A stretch of 64,000 nt of DNA from Frankiaceae bacterium (GCA_030840645.1 JAVEEC010000051.1:1-64000), one strand, 5' to 3'; counted from the stretch's first letter, positions 17,115 to 25,898 are shown. Numbers and translations are program-made. The notes: generated by a model not told the origin, from the sequence alone.

Positions 17115-19019
17115 ATGCGCCCCCTCCGTTCCCTCGCCGTCGCCGGTCTCGCCGTCCTGCTGGCGACGACCGCCGCGGCCGCGGTCCCGCGCGCGAAGGG
17201 CACCCACGCGACCAACACGTTCAACGCCGCGACGCCGCCGCAGACCCCGGGCCTGCCCGACCTCGACCGGCTCGACCCGGTGAAGTACAAGTACACCGAC
17301 GCGATCGTCGAGCACGTCCAGGTGAAGAGCCGCGACGGCGTGAACCTGGTCTGGGTCGACCTGATCCGCCCCCGTACCGCCAAGGGCGTCCGGGTCCCGA
17401 CGATCATGATGGCGTCGCCGTACTTCAACACCCTCGGCCGCGGCTACACGGAGGAGTGCAAGAAGCCGCACCAGTCACCGCCCGGCGGCCTGCCGGGCTC
17501 GCCAGGCGCGCCCGCGCTGTCCAACTGCGCCGACCACCAGACGGCGTTCCCGGAGTGGTACGACGAGTACTTCGTGCCGCGCGGATACGCGTTCGCGGCG
17601 ATGGACCTGCGCGGCACCCGCAACACCAGCGGATGCCAGGCGTACGGCGACCGCGACGAGGTGTTCGACGCCGTCGACACCGCCGACTGGATCGCCGACC
17701 AGGCGTGGAGCAACGGCCGGGTCGGCATGACCGGCGGCTCGTACGACGGCACCATCGCGATGGGCGCCGCCGCCGAGGCGCCGCTGTCCGCGCGGCACAA
17801 GGACGCGATCGCCGCGGTCATCCCGATCCGCGCGATCGACGCCTGGTACGACTACCACTTCATCAACGGCGTCGAGCTCGACTCGCACCGGGCGACACCG
17901 GCGCTGTTCACCGCCGCGCTCGCCGCCGCGGACACGCCGAACTCCGGGACCGACGACCCGCTCTACGCCGCCCACCTCGCCGAGCGGAAGGCGTGCATCG
18001 CGTCGTTCGGCGCGGCGACCGACGCGCAGTACGCGCCGCCGTACCAGAGCGCGGACACGGCGTTCTGGGCCGAGCGGAACTTCCGCAAGGACGCGAAGAC
18101 GGTGCGCGCCGCGACGTTCTTCATCCACGGCCTGTTCGACTTCAACGTCAAGACGATCAACGTCGGCAACATGTGGCTCTCGTTGCCGAAGGCACTGCCC
18201 AAGAAGCTCTGGCTGATGAACGCCGACCACGTCGACCCGCGCTGCCCGACCGAGGACGCGTGCGTCAAGAGCGGGCACCTGATCCCGCACCCGTTCGCCG
18301 ACCGGTTCATCGAGGCGACGCACCGGTGGTGGCTCCAGTACCTCAAGAAGGTCCCGGCGGGCGCGCTCGCGGACGGACCGGTCTCCGTGCAGCGGTCGAA
18401 CGGCGCGTGGTCGCGGTCGACGGCGTTCCCGGCGTCGCGGTCCGACCTGGTGCTCTACCCGAGCAAGTCCGGCAGCCTCGGCACCAAGACGACCGGCGAG
18501 GGCGACAGCGTGCAGTGGACGGACAACGAGGCCGGGGCGGGCGCGCCCGTCTCGCAGTCGTTCGTGACCGCGCCGTTCTCCTCGGCGACCCGGCTCTCCG
18601 GCCAGATCCAGCTCGACCTCAAGTACGCCGCCGCCGGTCCTGACACGAACATCGCCGTCCGCATCGACGACCTCGCCCCCGGCGTCGGCGCCGGCGACAA
18701 GCCGGACGACGCGCTGTACGACGGCGACGAGGGCGGCGCGCTGACGGTGACGTACGCGTGGCTGCAGGCGCTGGTCCGCGCGTCGGTGAAGCCGCGCGGC
18801 CCGTCGACGCCGGTGCCGGGCACGCCGTTGACGCCGGGCACCGCGGTCGTGTCGAGGTTCCCCTCGCTCTACACCGACTACGTCGTCGCGAAGGGGCACC
18901 GGCTGCGCTTCACGTTCTCGAACGCGGACGGCGGCTCGCTCGCGTCCGACGCCGGCAACGTCGTGACCCTCTACACCGGCCCCGGCGCGAGCAGCGTCCG
19001 CCTCCCCGTCGTCCGCTAG
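17115..19019 (+). CDS. Secreted CocE/NonD-type hydrolase (S15, X-Pro dipeptidyl-peptidase-like)
   Basis: A 634-residue exported alpha/beta hydrolase, signal peptide about 1-23. The nucleophile elbow is GGSYDG with Ser209. The catalytic Asp and His are likely in HGLFDFNVKTINV and NADHVDPR. The C-terminal third is the jelly-roll PepX_C domain. A Cys pair (EECKK, SNCADH) suggests extracytoplasmic folding. S15 members cleave X-Pro dipeptides or acyl/ester bonds (cocaine esterase type); the substrate is open. GAGGGA stands directly before the ATG. Confidence 0.9.
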   Translation: MRPLRSLAVAGLAVLLATTAAAAVPRAKGTHATNTFNAATPPQTPGLPDLDRLDPVKYKYTDAIVEHVQVKSRDGVNLVWVDLIRPRTAKGVRVPTIMMASPYFNTLGRGYTEECKKPHQSPPGGLPGSPGAPALSNCADHQTAFPEWYDEYFVPRGYAFAAMDLRGTRNTSGCQAYGDRDEVFDAVDTADWIADQAWSNGRVGMTGGSYDGTIAMGAAAEAPLSARHKDAIAAVIPIRAIDAWYDYHFINGVELDSHRATPALFTAALAAADTPNSGTDDPLYAAHLAERKACIASFGAATDAQYAPPYQSADTAFWAERNFRKDAKTVRAATFFIHGLFDFNVKTINVGNMWLSLPKALPKKLWLMNADHVDPRCPTEDACVKSGHLIPHPFADRFIEATHRWWLQYLKKVPAGALADGPVSVQRSNGAWSRSTAFPASRSDLVLYPSKSGSLGTKTTGEGDSVQWTDNEAGAGAPVSQSFVTAPFSSATRLSGQIQLDLKYAAAGPDTNIAVRIDDLAPGVGAGDKPDDALYDGDEGGALTVTYAWLQALVRASVKPRGPSTPVPGTPLTPGTAVVSRFPSLYTDYVVAKGHRLRFTFSNADGGSLASDAGNVVTLYTGPGASSVRLPVVR

Positions 19020-19081
19020 CCGCGGCCGGTCGCGGCCGGCCGCGGTTCGGGGTGCGCGCGGGGCGTGGTTGGGTGGGCGGC

Positions 19082-19957
19082 ATGGACGTGGGGTTCGTGG
19101 GGCTCGGGGTCATGGGGCTGCCGATGGCGCGGCACCTAGTGGAGGCGGGGCACCGGGTGACGGTGGCGTCGCGCTCGCCGGGACCGGTCGCCCGCGCAGT
19201 GGCGTTCGGGGCGGTCGACGGCGGGTCCGCTCGCGGAGTCGCGGAGGCGGCGTCGGTCGTGGTGCTCTGCGTGCCGTCCTCGCCCGACGTGGTCGACGTG
19301 GTCGACGCGATGCTGCCCGCGCTGCGTCCCGGTGTGACCGTCGTGGACTGCTCGACCATCGACCCGGACGTCGAACGCGCGCAGCATCTGCGGGTCGCCG
19401 AGGCCGGGGCCGCGTACCTCGACGCGCCGGTGAGCGGCGGCTCGGTCGGCGCGGAGAACGGCACGTTGACGCTGATGGTCGGCGGCGCCGCTGACGTGCT
19501 GGACGGGGCGCGGCCCGCGCTGGAGCCGTTCAGCAAGATGGTCGTGCACGTCGGCGGGCCCGGCATGGGGCAGGTCGTGAAGCTCTGCAACAACCTGCTC
19601 TACGCCGCCCAGATGCAGGCGACGGCGGAGGCGTTCACGCTGGCATCGCGCAGCGGCGCGGACCTCGGCCGGACGCTGGAGGTGCTGCTGCACTCCACCG
19701 GCGACTGCACGGCGGTCCGCACGCGAGTGCCGTTCGAGGGCGTGCAGCCGGAGGCGCCGCCGAGCAACGGCTGGCGGCCCGGCTTCATGACCGACCTGAT
19801 GGCGAAGGACCTGGACCTGGCGCTCGCGTACGCCGCGCGGGTCGGCTCGCCGCTGGACACGACGCGGCTGGTGCGGGAGACGTTGCGGCAAGCGGTCGAC
19901 GCCGGGTACGGCTGCGAGGACTTCTCCGCGATCGGGAAGGTCGTCCGCAAGCGGTGA
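19082..19957 (+). CDS. NAD(P)-dependent 3-hydroxyisobutyrate dehydrogenase family oxidoreductase
   Basis: A 291-residue beta-hydroxyacid dehydrogenase. The N-terminus has the Rossmann motif GFVGLGVMGLPMARHL, the substrate loop is DAPVSGGSVGAENGTLTLMV, and the catalytic-Lys helix is GQVVKLCNNLLYAAQM. The late FMTDLMAKDLDLAL block is also typical. It overlaps by GTGA with a sugar-kinase-like gene, suggesting a small sugar-acid or hydroxyacid pathway. The substrate is unknown. Confidence 0.92.
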   Translation: MDVGFVGLGVMGLPMARHLVEAGHRVTVASRSPGPVARAVAFGAVDGGSARGVAEAASVVVLCVPSSPDVVDVVDAMLPALRPGVTVVDCSTIDPDVERAQHLRVAEAGAAYLDAPVSGGSVGAENGTLTLMVGGAADVLDGARPALEPFSKMVVHVGGPGMGQVVKLCNNLLYAAQMQATAEAFTLASRSGADLGRTLEVLLHSTGDCTAVRTRVPFEGVQPEAPPSNGWRPGFMTDLMAKDLDLALAYAARVGSPLDTTRLVRETLRQAVDAGYGCEDFSAIGKVVRKR

Positions 19958-21171
19958 CGTACCTCGCCCTCGACCTCGGCGTCTCCTCGGTGACCGCCGC
20001 CGTGTGGTCGGTCGACGGTCTCGTGTCGGTGTCGCGGGCGCCGCTGGCGGTCGCGACGCCGGAGCCGGGACGGGCCGAGCAGGACCCGCGCGACTGGTGG
20101 AGCGCCGTCGAGGCGGCCGTCGGCGGCCTGTCCGCGGACCTCGTCGCCGTCGAGGCGGTGGGCTGCGCGGGAACGGCGGGGACGTACCTGCTGCTCGCCC
20201 GCGACGGCGAGCCGCTGGGCCCCGCCGTCCTCGCGACCGACCGGCGCGGCGACCCGGCCGTCGCGGAGCGGGCGGGCGGCGCGGAGGACGTACGGCAGCG
20301 GACCGGCGTGCTGCTGGACGCGTCGTCGGTCCCGGCCAAGCTGGCCGCGTCGTCGCTGGACGGCGCCGGGTGGGTCGTCGGCGGGCGGGACTTCCTGGGG
20401 TCGCTGCTGACCGGGCGGCTCGCGTCCGACCCGACGGTCGCGTCGGCGACCGGGTTCTTCAAGACCGACGGGACGCTGGACTCCTCCGTGTGCGACGCGG
20501 CGGGGGTGGACCCGGAGTGGCTGCCGCCGCAGCGCGGGTCGACCGAGGTGCTCGGCGACCTGCTGCCGCCGGCGGCGCGGCGGCTCGGGCTGCGGTCGGG
20601 CATCCCGGTCGTGACCGGGGCGACGTCGGAGACGTGCGCCGTCGAGGGCGCCGGGGCGCTGCCGGTCGCGCCGCTGGTGACGTGGGGCTCACCGGTCGTC
20701 GTGTCGGTGCCGGTCGAGCCGCCCGCGGGGCCGCTGCCGGACGGGGTCGGGCTGCGGGCCGGCGGGCGTTCGTACCAGGTGTACGAGGCGGTGTTGTGCG
20801 GCGGCACCGACGCGCTGGACGGGCTGGTCCTGCGGACCGGCCGCGACCGCGCCTCCCTCGCGGCGGTGGCCGCGGCGGCGGCGCCGGGGAGCGACCCGGT
20901 CCGGATGGTGTACGAGTCGGTGGCCGCCGAGGCGGCGCGGATGGTGTCGATGCTCGCGCCGGGGGCGTCGTTCGCGTACGCCGCGGGTCCGGCCGACCGC
21001 GCGTGGTCGGTCGTGCTGCCCGCCGCGCTCGGGCTCCCGGTCGCGCACCGCAGGCACGGTGAGCCGGCGACACTCGGCCTCGCGATGCTGACCGCGACCG
21101 GCGCCGGCGGGCACCTCGACCGCGACGCCGTCGACCCGGTGGCGTACGTGGACGAGCCGCGGTTCGCGTGA
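19954..21171 (+). CDS. FGGY family carbohydrate kinase
   Basis: A 405-residue xylulokinase/gluconokinase-like ATP-dependent sugar kinase, somewhat shorter than typical members (about 480-500). Present are the N-terminal phosphate loop LALDLGVSSVTAAVW, the WW region DPRDWWSAVEAAV, VEAVGCAGTAGTYLL, the substrate-site GPAVLATDRRGD and an adenine-site AYAAGPADRAWSVVLP. The usual C-terminal GGG motif is replaced by AAGP, so activity should be tested. GTG start overlapping the dehydrogenase stop. Confidence 0.85.
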   Translation: MTYLALDLGVSSVTAAVWSVDGLVSVSRAPLAVATPEPGRAEQDPRDWWSAVEAAVGGLSADLVAVEAVGCAGTAGTYLLLARDGEPLGPAVLATDRRGDPAVAERAGGAEDVRQRTGVLLDASSVPAKLAASSLDGAGWVVGGRDFLGSLLTGRLASDPTVASATGFFKTDGTLDSSVCDAAGVDPEWLPPQRGSTEVLGDLLPPAARRLGLRSGIPVVTGATSETCAVEGAGALPVAPLVTWGSPVVVSVPVEPPAGPLPDGVGLRAGGRSYQVYEAVLCGGTDALDGLVLRTGRDRASLAAVAAAAAPGSDPVRMVYESVAAEAARMVSMLAPGASFAYAAGPADRAWSVVLPAALGLPVAHRRHGEPATLGLAMLTATGAGGHLDRDAVDPVAYVDEPRFA

Positions 21172-21181
21172 GCGGGAGGCG

Positions 21182-21307
21182 GTGCGTTCGTACGGCGCGG
21201 CGCCGGCCCACTGGGGCGCCGACCTGATCGCGGCTGCGTACAACACGCCCGCGGACGACGAACGGGTGGCGACGGCGCTCGACAAAAGTGGGAGATTCTC
21301 CGCATGA
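21182..21307 (+). CDS. Possible 41-codon small protein
   Basis: A short frame fills the space between the kinase and the next gene and ends in ATGA overlap with it. From GTG 21182 its codons have the GC-ending pattern of real genes (HWGADLIAAAYN and PADDERVATAL) until the last seven codons, where it decays into the ribosome-binding site of the following gene. The GGGAGG upstream is only two bases from the GTG, which is poor. It may be a real small protein or the remnant of a longer kinase C-terminus. Confidence 0.3.
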   Translation: MRSYGAAPAHWGADLIAAAYNTPADDERVATALDKSGRFSA

Positions 21308-21873
21308 CGGACATCAACCAGCCCAGCGATCCCACGCCCCCGACCGAGCGGGGCCTCGGCGAGCCCGACCTGTGGCTGGGCGAGGTGGGGGGCGACGAGG
21401 TCGACGCGGGCCCGTGGCAGGGAGAGCCGGGCGGGGGCCGGTGGGGCCGGGACCGCTGGGGCGGTGGCGCCGGGGAGGGCGGGCCCTGGCCGGTCCTGGC
21501 CGGGCTGATCGTGCTCGCCGTGTTCGTCCACGTCGGGGCGATCTGGCACGACATCGGCGGGGAGTTCGGCCCCAGCGACGGGCGCCTGACATTCGTGCTC
21601 CAGGCGTTCGCCGGCTACGGCCAGGTCGCGCTGCTGGCGCAGGTGGCCTGCGCGAGCGTGGCGCGCGGTACCGCCCGCGCAGCGACGGCGATCATCTGTC
21701 TCGGTACCGCGACGCTCATCACCGTCACCTCCGTCGTCGGCCTGGTGGTCGGGGAGACCCGCGTCGGGCTCGGCGGGAGCGGCAGCTGGAGCACCCGCGC
21801 GGGGTTCCTCACGGCGGGCGTGCTCGCCGTCTCGATCGGCCTGGTCGCGCAACGGCTGATGCGCGAGCGGTGA
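21304..21873 (+). CDS. Small membrane protein with Gly/Pro-rich N-terminus
   Basis: A 189-residue protein of unknown function. Residues 1-60 are low-complexity, Gly/Pro/Asp-rich and cytoplasmic. Four hydrophobic segments follow at about 63-80, 97-115, 118-140 and 160-180, giving a DUF-like four-helix membrane protein. It is tightly packed in the cluster: ATGA overlap with the small frame upstream and GTGA overlap with the SDR gene downstream. Confidence 0.75.
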   Translation: MTDINQPSDPTPPTERGLGEPDLWLGEVGGDEVDAGPWQGEPGGGRWGRDRWGGGAGEGGPWPVLAGLIVLAVFVHVGAIWHDIGGEFGPSDGRLTFVLQAFAGYGQVALLAQVACASVARGTARAATAIICLGTATLITVTSVVGLVVGETRVGLGGSGSWSTRAGFLTAGVLAVSIGLVAQRLMRER

Positions 21874-22673
21874 GCAGGGTCCGCGGCAGGGTCGTCGTCC
21901 TCACCGGCGCGAGCGCCGGCATCGGGCGCGACACCGCGGTCCGGCTCGCCCGCAAGGGCGCGACGGTCGTGGGCGCGGCCCGCGACCTGGTCCGGCTGGA
22001 GGCGCTGGCGGCCGAGGTCCCGGGCGTCGAGCCGGTGCGCTGCGACGTCGGCGTGGCGGCGGACCGGGCGGCGTTGATCGGCGGTGTCCTCGAACGCCAC
22101 GGCCGCGTCGACGCGCTGGTCAACAACGCGGGGCTCGGCTGGCAGAGCCTGGTCGAGGACATGCCGTTGGCGCGCATCCAGTACCTGTACGACGTCAACG
22201 TCGTCGGCCTGATCGACCTCTGCCGCCTCGTGCTGCCGTCGATGCTCGAACGGCGCTCCGGCGACATCGTGAACGTCTCGTCGATGGCCGGGTGGGTCGC
22301 GACGCCGCCGTTCGCGGTGTACGCGTCGACCAAGTCGGCGGTGAACGGCTTCACCGACGCGCTGCGCCGCGAGATCGGGCTGCGCGGCGTCCGCGCGCAC
22401 CTGATCATGCCGGGGCCGATCAGGACGGAGTGGCTGCCGCGGTCGCAGGGATTCGAGCCGCTGCCCGGCGCCGAGGAGAACCGCTTCGGCGGGTTCCCGG
22501 CGTGGTGCGTCGCCGCCGCGATCGAACGCTGCCTGACCCGGCCGTGGCCGCGTACCGCGGCGGTGCCGCGCATCCTCGGCGCCGGGCGGCTGGTCCACAT
22601 GACCGGCATCCGGCAGGCGCTGGACCTGGCGTCGGCGCGGGGCGCGCGGGCGACGGCCGCGCGCCGGGGCTGA
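21870..22673 (+). CDS. Short-chain dehydrogenase/reductase (SDR)
   Basis: A 267-residue classical SDR: TGASAGIG at 12-19 binds NAD(P), LVNNAG is the structural loop, and Tyr151/Lys155 of YASTK are catalytic after NVSSMAG. The region past residue 180 (MPGPIRTEWLP) determines substrate and suggests a bulky alcohol or ketone. GTG start overlapping the membrane protein gene and followed one base later by a methyltransferase, so these are one operon. Confidence 0.92.
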   Translation: MSRVRGRVVVLTGASAGIGRDTAVRLARKGATVVGAARDLVRLEALAAEVPGVEPVRCDVGVAADRAALIGGVLERHGRVDALVNNAGLGWQSLVEDMPLARIQYLYDVNVVGLIDLCRLVLPSMLERRSGDIVNVSSMAGWVATPPFAVYASTKSAVNGFTDALRREIGLRGVRAHLIMPGPIRTEWLPRSQGFEPLPGAEENRFGGFPAWCVAAAIERCLTRPWPRTAAVPRILGAGRLVHMTGIRQALDLASARGARATAARRG

Positions 22674-22674
22674 G

Positions 22675-23463
22675 TTGCCCGGGCGGGCGAGGCGGCCGGT
22701 CGGCGAGGAGACCCGGGGCACCACGCACCCGAACCGGCTGCGGCGGGTGGACCGCTGGCTCGTGGCGTTGCACGGCGCCCGGCTGCGGCGCGCGGCCGAC
22801 CCGCTCGTGGTCGACCTCGGGTACGGGCGGCACCCGGTCACGACGCTGGAGCTGGCCGACCGGCTCGCGGCGGTCCGGCCCGACGTCGACGTCGTCGGCG
22901 TCGAGATCGCGCGAGAGCGCGTGGACGCCGCGCTGCCGTACGCGCGGGAGCGGCTGGCGTTCGTCCGCGGCGGCTTCGACCTGCCGCTCGGCGGGCGGCG
23001 CCCTGTCGTCGTCCGCGCGATGAACGTGCTCCGCCAGTACGACCCCGGCGCCGCGGCCGCCGCGTGGGACCTGCTGCGGTCGCGGCTCGACGACGACGGC
23101 GTGCTGATTGAGGGCACGTGTGACGAGGTCGGCCGCCGCGCCGCGTGGGTCGCGCTGGACCGCGAGGGGCCGCGGACGCTGACGTTCGCCGCGCGGACCG
23201 AGGACCTGGCCCGCCCGTCGGACCTGGCCGAACGCCTCCCCAAGGCGCTGATCCACCGCAACGTGCCCGGCGAGCCGGTCCACGCGTTCCTCCGCGCGTG
23301 GGACCTGGCCTGGCGGAACGCGGGCGGCGCGGCCCCGCGCGACCGATGGGTCGCGGCCGCGGCGGCGCTCGCCGAGCAGGGGTGGCGGGTCGCCCGCAAC
23401 CCGGCCCGCTGGCGGCTCGGCGAGCTGACCGTGGCATGGCGCGACGTCGGCCCGGGTACCTAG
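22675..23463 (+). CDS. SAM-dependent methyltransferase-like protein
   Basis: A 262-residue Rossmann-fold protein. VVDLGYGRHPVTTLEL replaces the usual GxGxG loop and VVGVEIARERVDAA contains the ribose-binding Glu, followed by RPVVVRAMNVLRQYD and a late DDDGVLIEGTCDEVGRR. It therefore looks like a divergent class I methyltransferase. A TTG at 22675 is the most upstream start and starts one base after the SDR stop. Its TAG stop overlaps a TAGACT that may be the -10 box of the peptide gene that follows. Confidence 0.72.
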   Translation: MPGRARRPVGEETRGTTHPNRLRRVDRWLVALHGARLRRAADPLVVDLGYGRHPVTTLELADRLAAVRPDVDVVGVEIARERVDAALPYARERLAFVRGGFDLPLGGRRPVVVRAMNVLRQYDPGAAAAAWDLLRSRLDDDGVLIEGTCDEVGRRAAWVALDREGPRTLTFAARTEDLARPSDLAERLPKALIHRNVPGEPVHAFLRAWDLAWRNAGGAAPRDRWVAAAAALAEQGWRVARNPARWRLGELTVAWRDVGPGT

Positions 23464-23503
23464 ACTCGGCAACGGCCGATCCCTACTCGCCCCGGAGACC
23501 ACG

Positions 23504-23653
23504 TTGAAGCGTCGACTCAGCCTGAACACCGAGCACCTGACCGAGCTCACGCCCGCCGACCTGACCGAGGTCGTCGGCGCGGGCGCCAGCCGCGTCAACG
23601 GCTGCCCACTGTCTGCCGTGCTGCCGCGCTGCGTCACCGACCTCTGCGTCTGA
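23504..23653 (+). CDS. Orphan RiPP-like precursor peptide (49 aa)
   Basis: A 49-residue peptide with a leader-core layout. Residues 1-27 are a charged leader (LSLNTEHLTELT then LTEVVGAGAS), close to the leader of class I lanthipeptide-type precursors. The remaining 20 or so residues hold Cys34, Cys43 and Cys48 with Ser37 and Thr45. The start is TTG with GGAG six bases upstream, exactly as for the sister gene at 57756, which shares EHLTELT. No LanB, LanC, YcaO, radical-SAM or transporter gene is in the window. Precursor function is inference from leader shape; a small regulatory or secreted peptide is the alternative. Confidence 0.6.
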   Translation: MKRRLSLNTEHLTELTPADLTEVVGAGASRVNGCPLSAVLPRCVTDLCV

Positions 23654-23672
23654 TCGTTCCGCGAGAGACGGC

Positions 23673-23822
23673 TCAGGCGGCGGGGAAAGCCCACGTCACC
23701 TCGATCCCGACTCCGCAGGTCACGCAGACCAGCTCGAAGCATTCGTCGGGGTGGTCCGCGCAGTCGAACCGCTCGAACGCGGTCTCGGCGGCGCAGCCGC
23801 TGCACCAACGGGTGGGGTTCAT
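23673..23822 (-). CDS. Small zinc-ribbon-like protein (49 aa)
   Basis: Two CxxC knuckles, WCSGCAAET near the N-terminus and LVCVTCGVGIEV near the C-terminus, with two further Cys (FDCADHPDEC) between them, predict one or two structural zinc sites. The ATG at 23822 has GGAGG five bases upstream; a longer reading frame reaching 23936 lacks that and is not zinc-ribbon-like. It converges on the RiPP-like peptide gene 20 bp away. Function unknown. Confidence 0.68.
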   Translation of the reverse strand: MNPTRWCSGCAAETAFERFDCADHPDECFELVCVTCGVGIEVTWAFPAA

Positions 23823-23941
23823 CGCTGCCTCCTCCTGAGGTCGTTCTCCGGTCACCACCCACTCTGGAACGGGGGTGTGACAGAAAAGGGGAGGCGGCTG
23901 CTGTTCGCTGCGCCTGGGGCGGCCGAATACGCTCATCGGCC

Positions 23942-24373
23942 ATGGAGGACGCGGACCGGATCGTGGTCGACAACGGCAAGCGGACCATGACGCTGAACGA
24001 GCTGGCCCACAGCCAGCCCGGCATGGACCGGCTGATGGCCGAGATCGCCGAGCGCGCCCGCCGCCTGCACTACGCCGGCATGGCGGGCAACTGGCCGCTC
24101 GCGGCGTACTTCGCGCGCAGCCTCGGGAAACGCCTGCGGGAGAGCGCGTTCAGCCGTCCGAAGTACACCGAGGCGATGGAGGAGTTCCTCGAGGTCGACT
24201 ACGCGCCGCTGCGCAACGCCGTGGCCAACGGCGACCGGGCGGCGTTCGCGGCGGCGTGGGACCACGTCGTGGCGCGGGTGAACCACTGGCACGAGGAGTT
24301 CGGCAAGGGGTACATCGTCTACAAGACGCCGGACACGCCGCCGCCCGACCTGGACCTGACGCCCAGGCCGTAG
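23942..24373 (+). CDS. Conserved-looking helical protein of unknown function
   Basis: A 143-residue soluble, helix-rich protein. The middle (AGNWPLAAYFARSLGKRLRE) and the late HVVARVNHWHEEFGKGYIVY block resemble small heme- or cofactor-associated helical proteins, but I cannot name a family. TACGCT (23928-23933) ends 8 nt before the ATG, so it is probably leaderless. Its TAG stop abuts the stop of the glutathione peroxidase gene (TAGCTA), leaving no room for a terminator. Confidence 0.72.
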   Translation: MEDADRIVVDNGKRTMTLNELAHSQPGMDRLMAEIAERARRLHYAGMAGNWPLAAYFARSLGKRLRESAFSRPKYTEAMEEFLEVDYAPLRNAVANGDRAAFAAAWDHVVARVNHWHEEFGKGYIVYKTPDTPPPDLDLTPRP

Positions 24374-24862
24374 CTACGCCGGGAGCTGCGCCTCGATCGC
24401 CGCGCGCAGCGCGGGGTCCTCGGGGGTGACGGTCGGGCGGAACCGCCCGACGACCTCGCCGGCCGGCGAGACGAGGAACTTCTCGAAGTTCCAGACCACG
24501 TCCCGGCCCTTGTCGTCGTCGGCCGGGAACGCCGTCAGCTCGGTGTACAGCGGGTGCCGCTCGTCGCCGTTGACGTCGATCTTGGCGAACAGCGGGAACG
24601 TCACGCCGTACGTCGTCGAGCAGAACTCCTGGATCTCCTCCGCCGTGCCGGGCTCCTGCCCCCGGAACTGGTTGCAGGGGAAGCCGAGGACCGTGAAGCC
24701 GCGCGGGCCGAGCTCCTCCTGCAGCGCTTCGAGGCCGGTGTACTGCGGGGTGAGGCCGCACTTGGAGGCGACGTTGACGATCAGCAGCGCCTTGCCGCCG
24801 TACTCGCCGAGGGTGGTGATCTCGCCGGTGATCGTCTCGACTTTGATGTCATGTAGGGACAC
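24374..24862 (-). CDS. Glutathione peroxidase family thiol peroxidase
   Basis: A 162-residue Cys-type GPx. The catalytic motif is NVASKCG with Cys35 in place of selenocysteine, and GFPCNQFRGQEPG and VVWNFEKFLV carry the Gln, resolving-region and Trp/Asn residues of the tetrad. In actinobacteria lacking glutathione such enzymes are normally thioredoxin-dependent, so the family name should not be taken as the reductant. GTG start with GAGAGG eight bases upstream; transcribed divergently from the dehydratase-like gene. Confidence 0.94.
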   Translation of the reverse strand: MSLHDIKVETITGEITTLGEYGGKALLIVNVASKCGLTPQYTGLEALQEELGPRGFTVLGFPCNQFRGQEPGTAEEIQEFCSTTYGVTFPLFAKIDVNGDERHPLYTELTAFPADDDKGRDVVWNFEKFLVSPAGEVVGRFRPTVTPEDPALRAAIEAQLPA

Positions 24863-24939
24863 GGTGCGCGCCTCTCGTCGGGGTTCGTGGTGAAGTGTGC
24901 CGGTTCGCCGCGGGGACGGCCAGCCGGGATGCTGTCGGC

Positions 24940-25881
24940 ATGCCCACGATCGACGACCTGCACGCCGCCGCGGAACGCATCCGGGGCCTGGTCCACCGCA
25001 CCCCCACGATGTCGGCGACCGGCCTCGGCGAGCTGTTCGGCGTCCGGCTGTATGTCAAGGCGGAGACGTTGCAGCGCACCGGGTCGTTCAAGCTGCGCGG
25101 CGCGCTGAACGCCGTCCTGAGCCTGCCCGACGCCGACCGCGCCCGCGGCCTGGTCGCGATCTCGGCCGGCAACCACGCAGCCGCCCTCGCCTACGCCGCG
25201 CGCGCCGCCGGGACGACGGCGACGATCGTGATGCCGGCGACGGCGAACCCGGCGAAGATCGCCGCCACCGAGTCGTACGGCGGCACGGTCGTCCTGACCG
25301 AGGACGTGATGCTCGACGCGATGGAGTCGATCCGCGCGGAGCGGGGGCTGACGCTGGTCCACCCGTTCGACGACCCGAACGTCGTCGCCGGCGCGGGGAC
25401 CGTCGGTCTGGAGATCCTCGAAGACGTACCCGAGCCCGACGTCGTCATCGTGCAGGTCGGCGGCGGCGGGCTGATCTCCGGGGTCGCGACGGCCGTGAAG
25501 TCGTTGCGCCGCAACGCGTTGGTGTACGGCGTCGAGCCGGAGGGCGCGGACATCGTGAGCCGGTCGCTGGCGTCAGGCACGATCGAGACGATGCGGCCGG
25601 CCAGCGTCGCCGACGGGCTCTGCGCGCCGATCTCCGGCGTCGTGACGATGCCGATCATCCGGTCGCTGGTGACGTCGGTCGCGCGGGTCTCCGACGACGA
25701 CATCCGCCGCGCGCTGCGGCTGGTCCTCGAACGCACCAAGCTGGTCGTCGAGGGTGCCGGCGCGACGGGCGTCGCCGCGCTGGTGGCGGGCGCGTTCGAC
25801 ATCCCGAAGGGCTCGACCGTCGTCGTCGTCGCGACCGGCGGCAACGTCGACGCGCCGACTCTCGCCCGCCTCCTGGGCTGA
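24940..25881 (+). CDS. Threonine/serine dehydratase-like PLP enzyme
   Basis: A 313-residue fold-type II PLP enzyme. The Schiff-base lysine is Lys51 in GSFKLRGA, the phosphate loop is VQVGGGGLISG, and SAGNHAAALAYAA contacts the substrate carboxylate. There is no C-terminal ACT domain, so it resembles catabolic threonine dehydratase or serine racemase rather than the feedback-controlled IlvA. The start at ATG 24940 matches the family N-terminus; an ATG 45 bp earlier adds an unrelated extension. A hairpin 18 bp after the stop terminates it. Confidence 0.92.
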   Translation: MPTIDDLHAAAERIRGLVHRTPTMSATGLGELFGVRLYVKAETLQRTGSFKLRGALNAVLSLPDADRARGLVAISAGNHAAALAYAARAAGTTATIVMPATANPAKIAATESYGGTVVLTEDVMLDAMESIRAERGLTLVHPFDDPNVVAGAGTVGLEILEDVPEPDVVIVQVGGGGLISGVATAVKSLRRNALVYGVEPEGADIVSRSLASGTIETMRPASVADGLCAPISGVVTMPIIRSLVTSVARVSDDDIRRALRLVLERTKLVVEGAGATGVAALVAGAFDIPKGSTVVVVATGGNVDAPTLARLLG

Positions 25882-25898
25882 CGCTCGCCGCCGACTGA

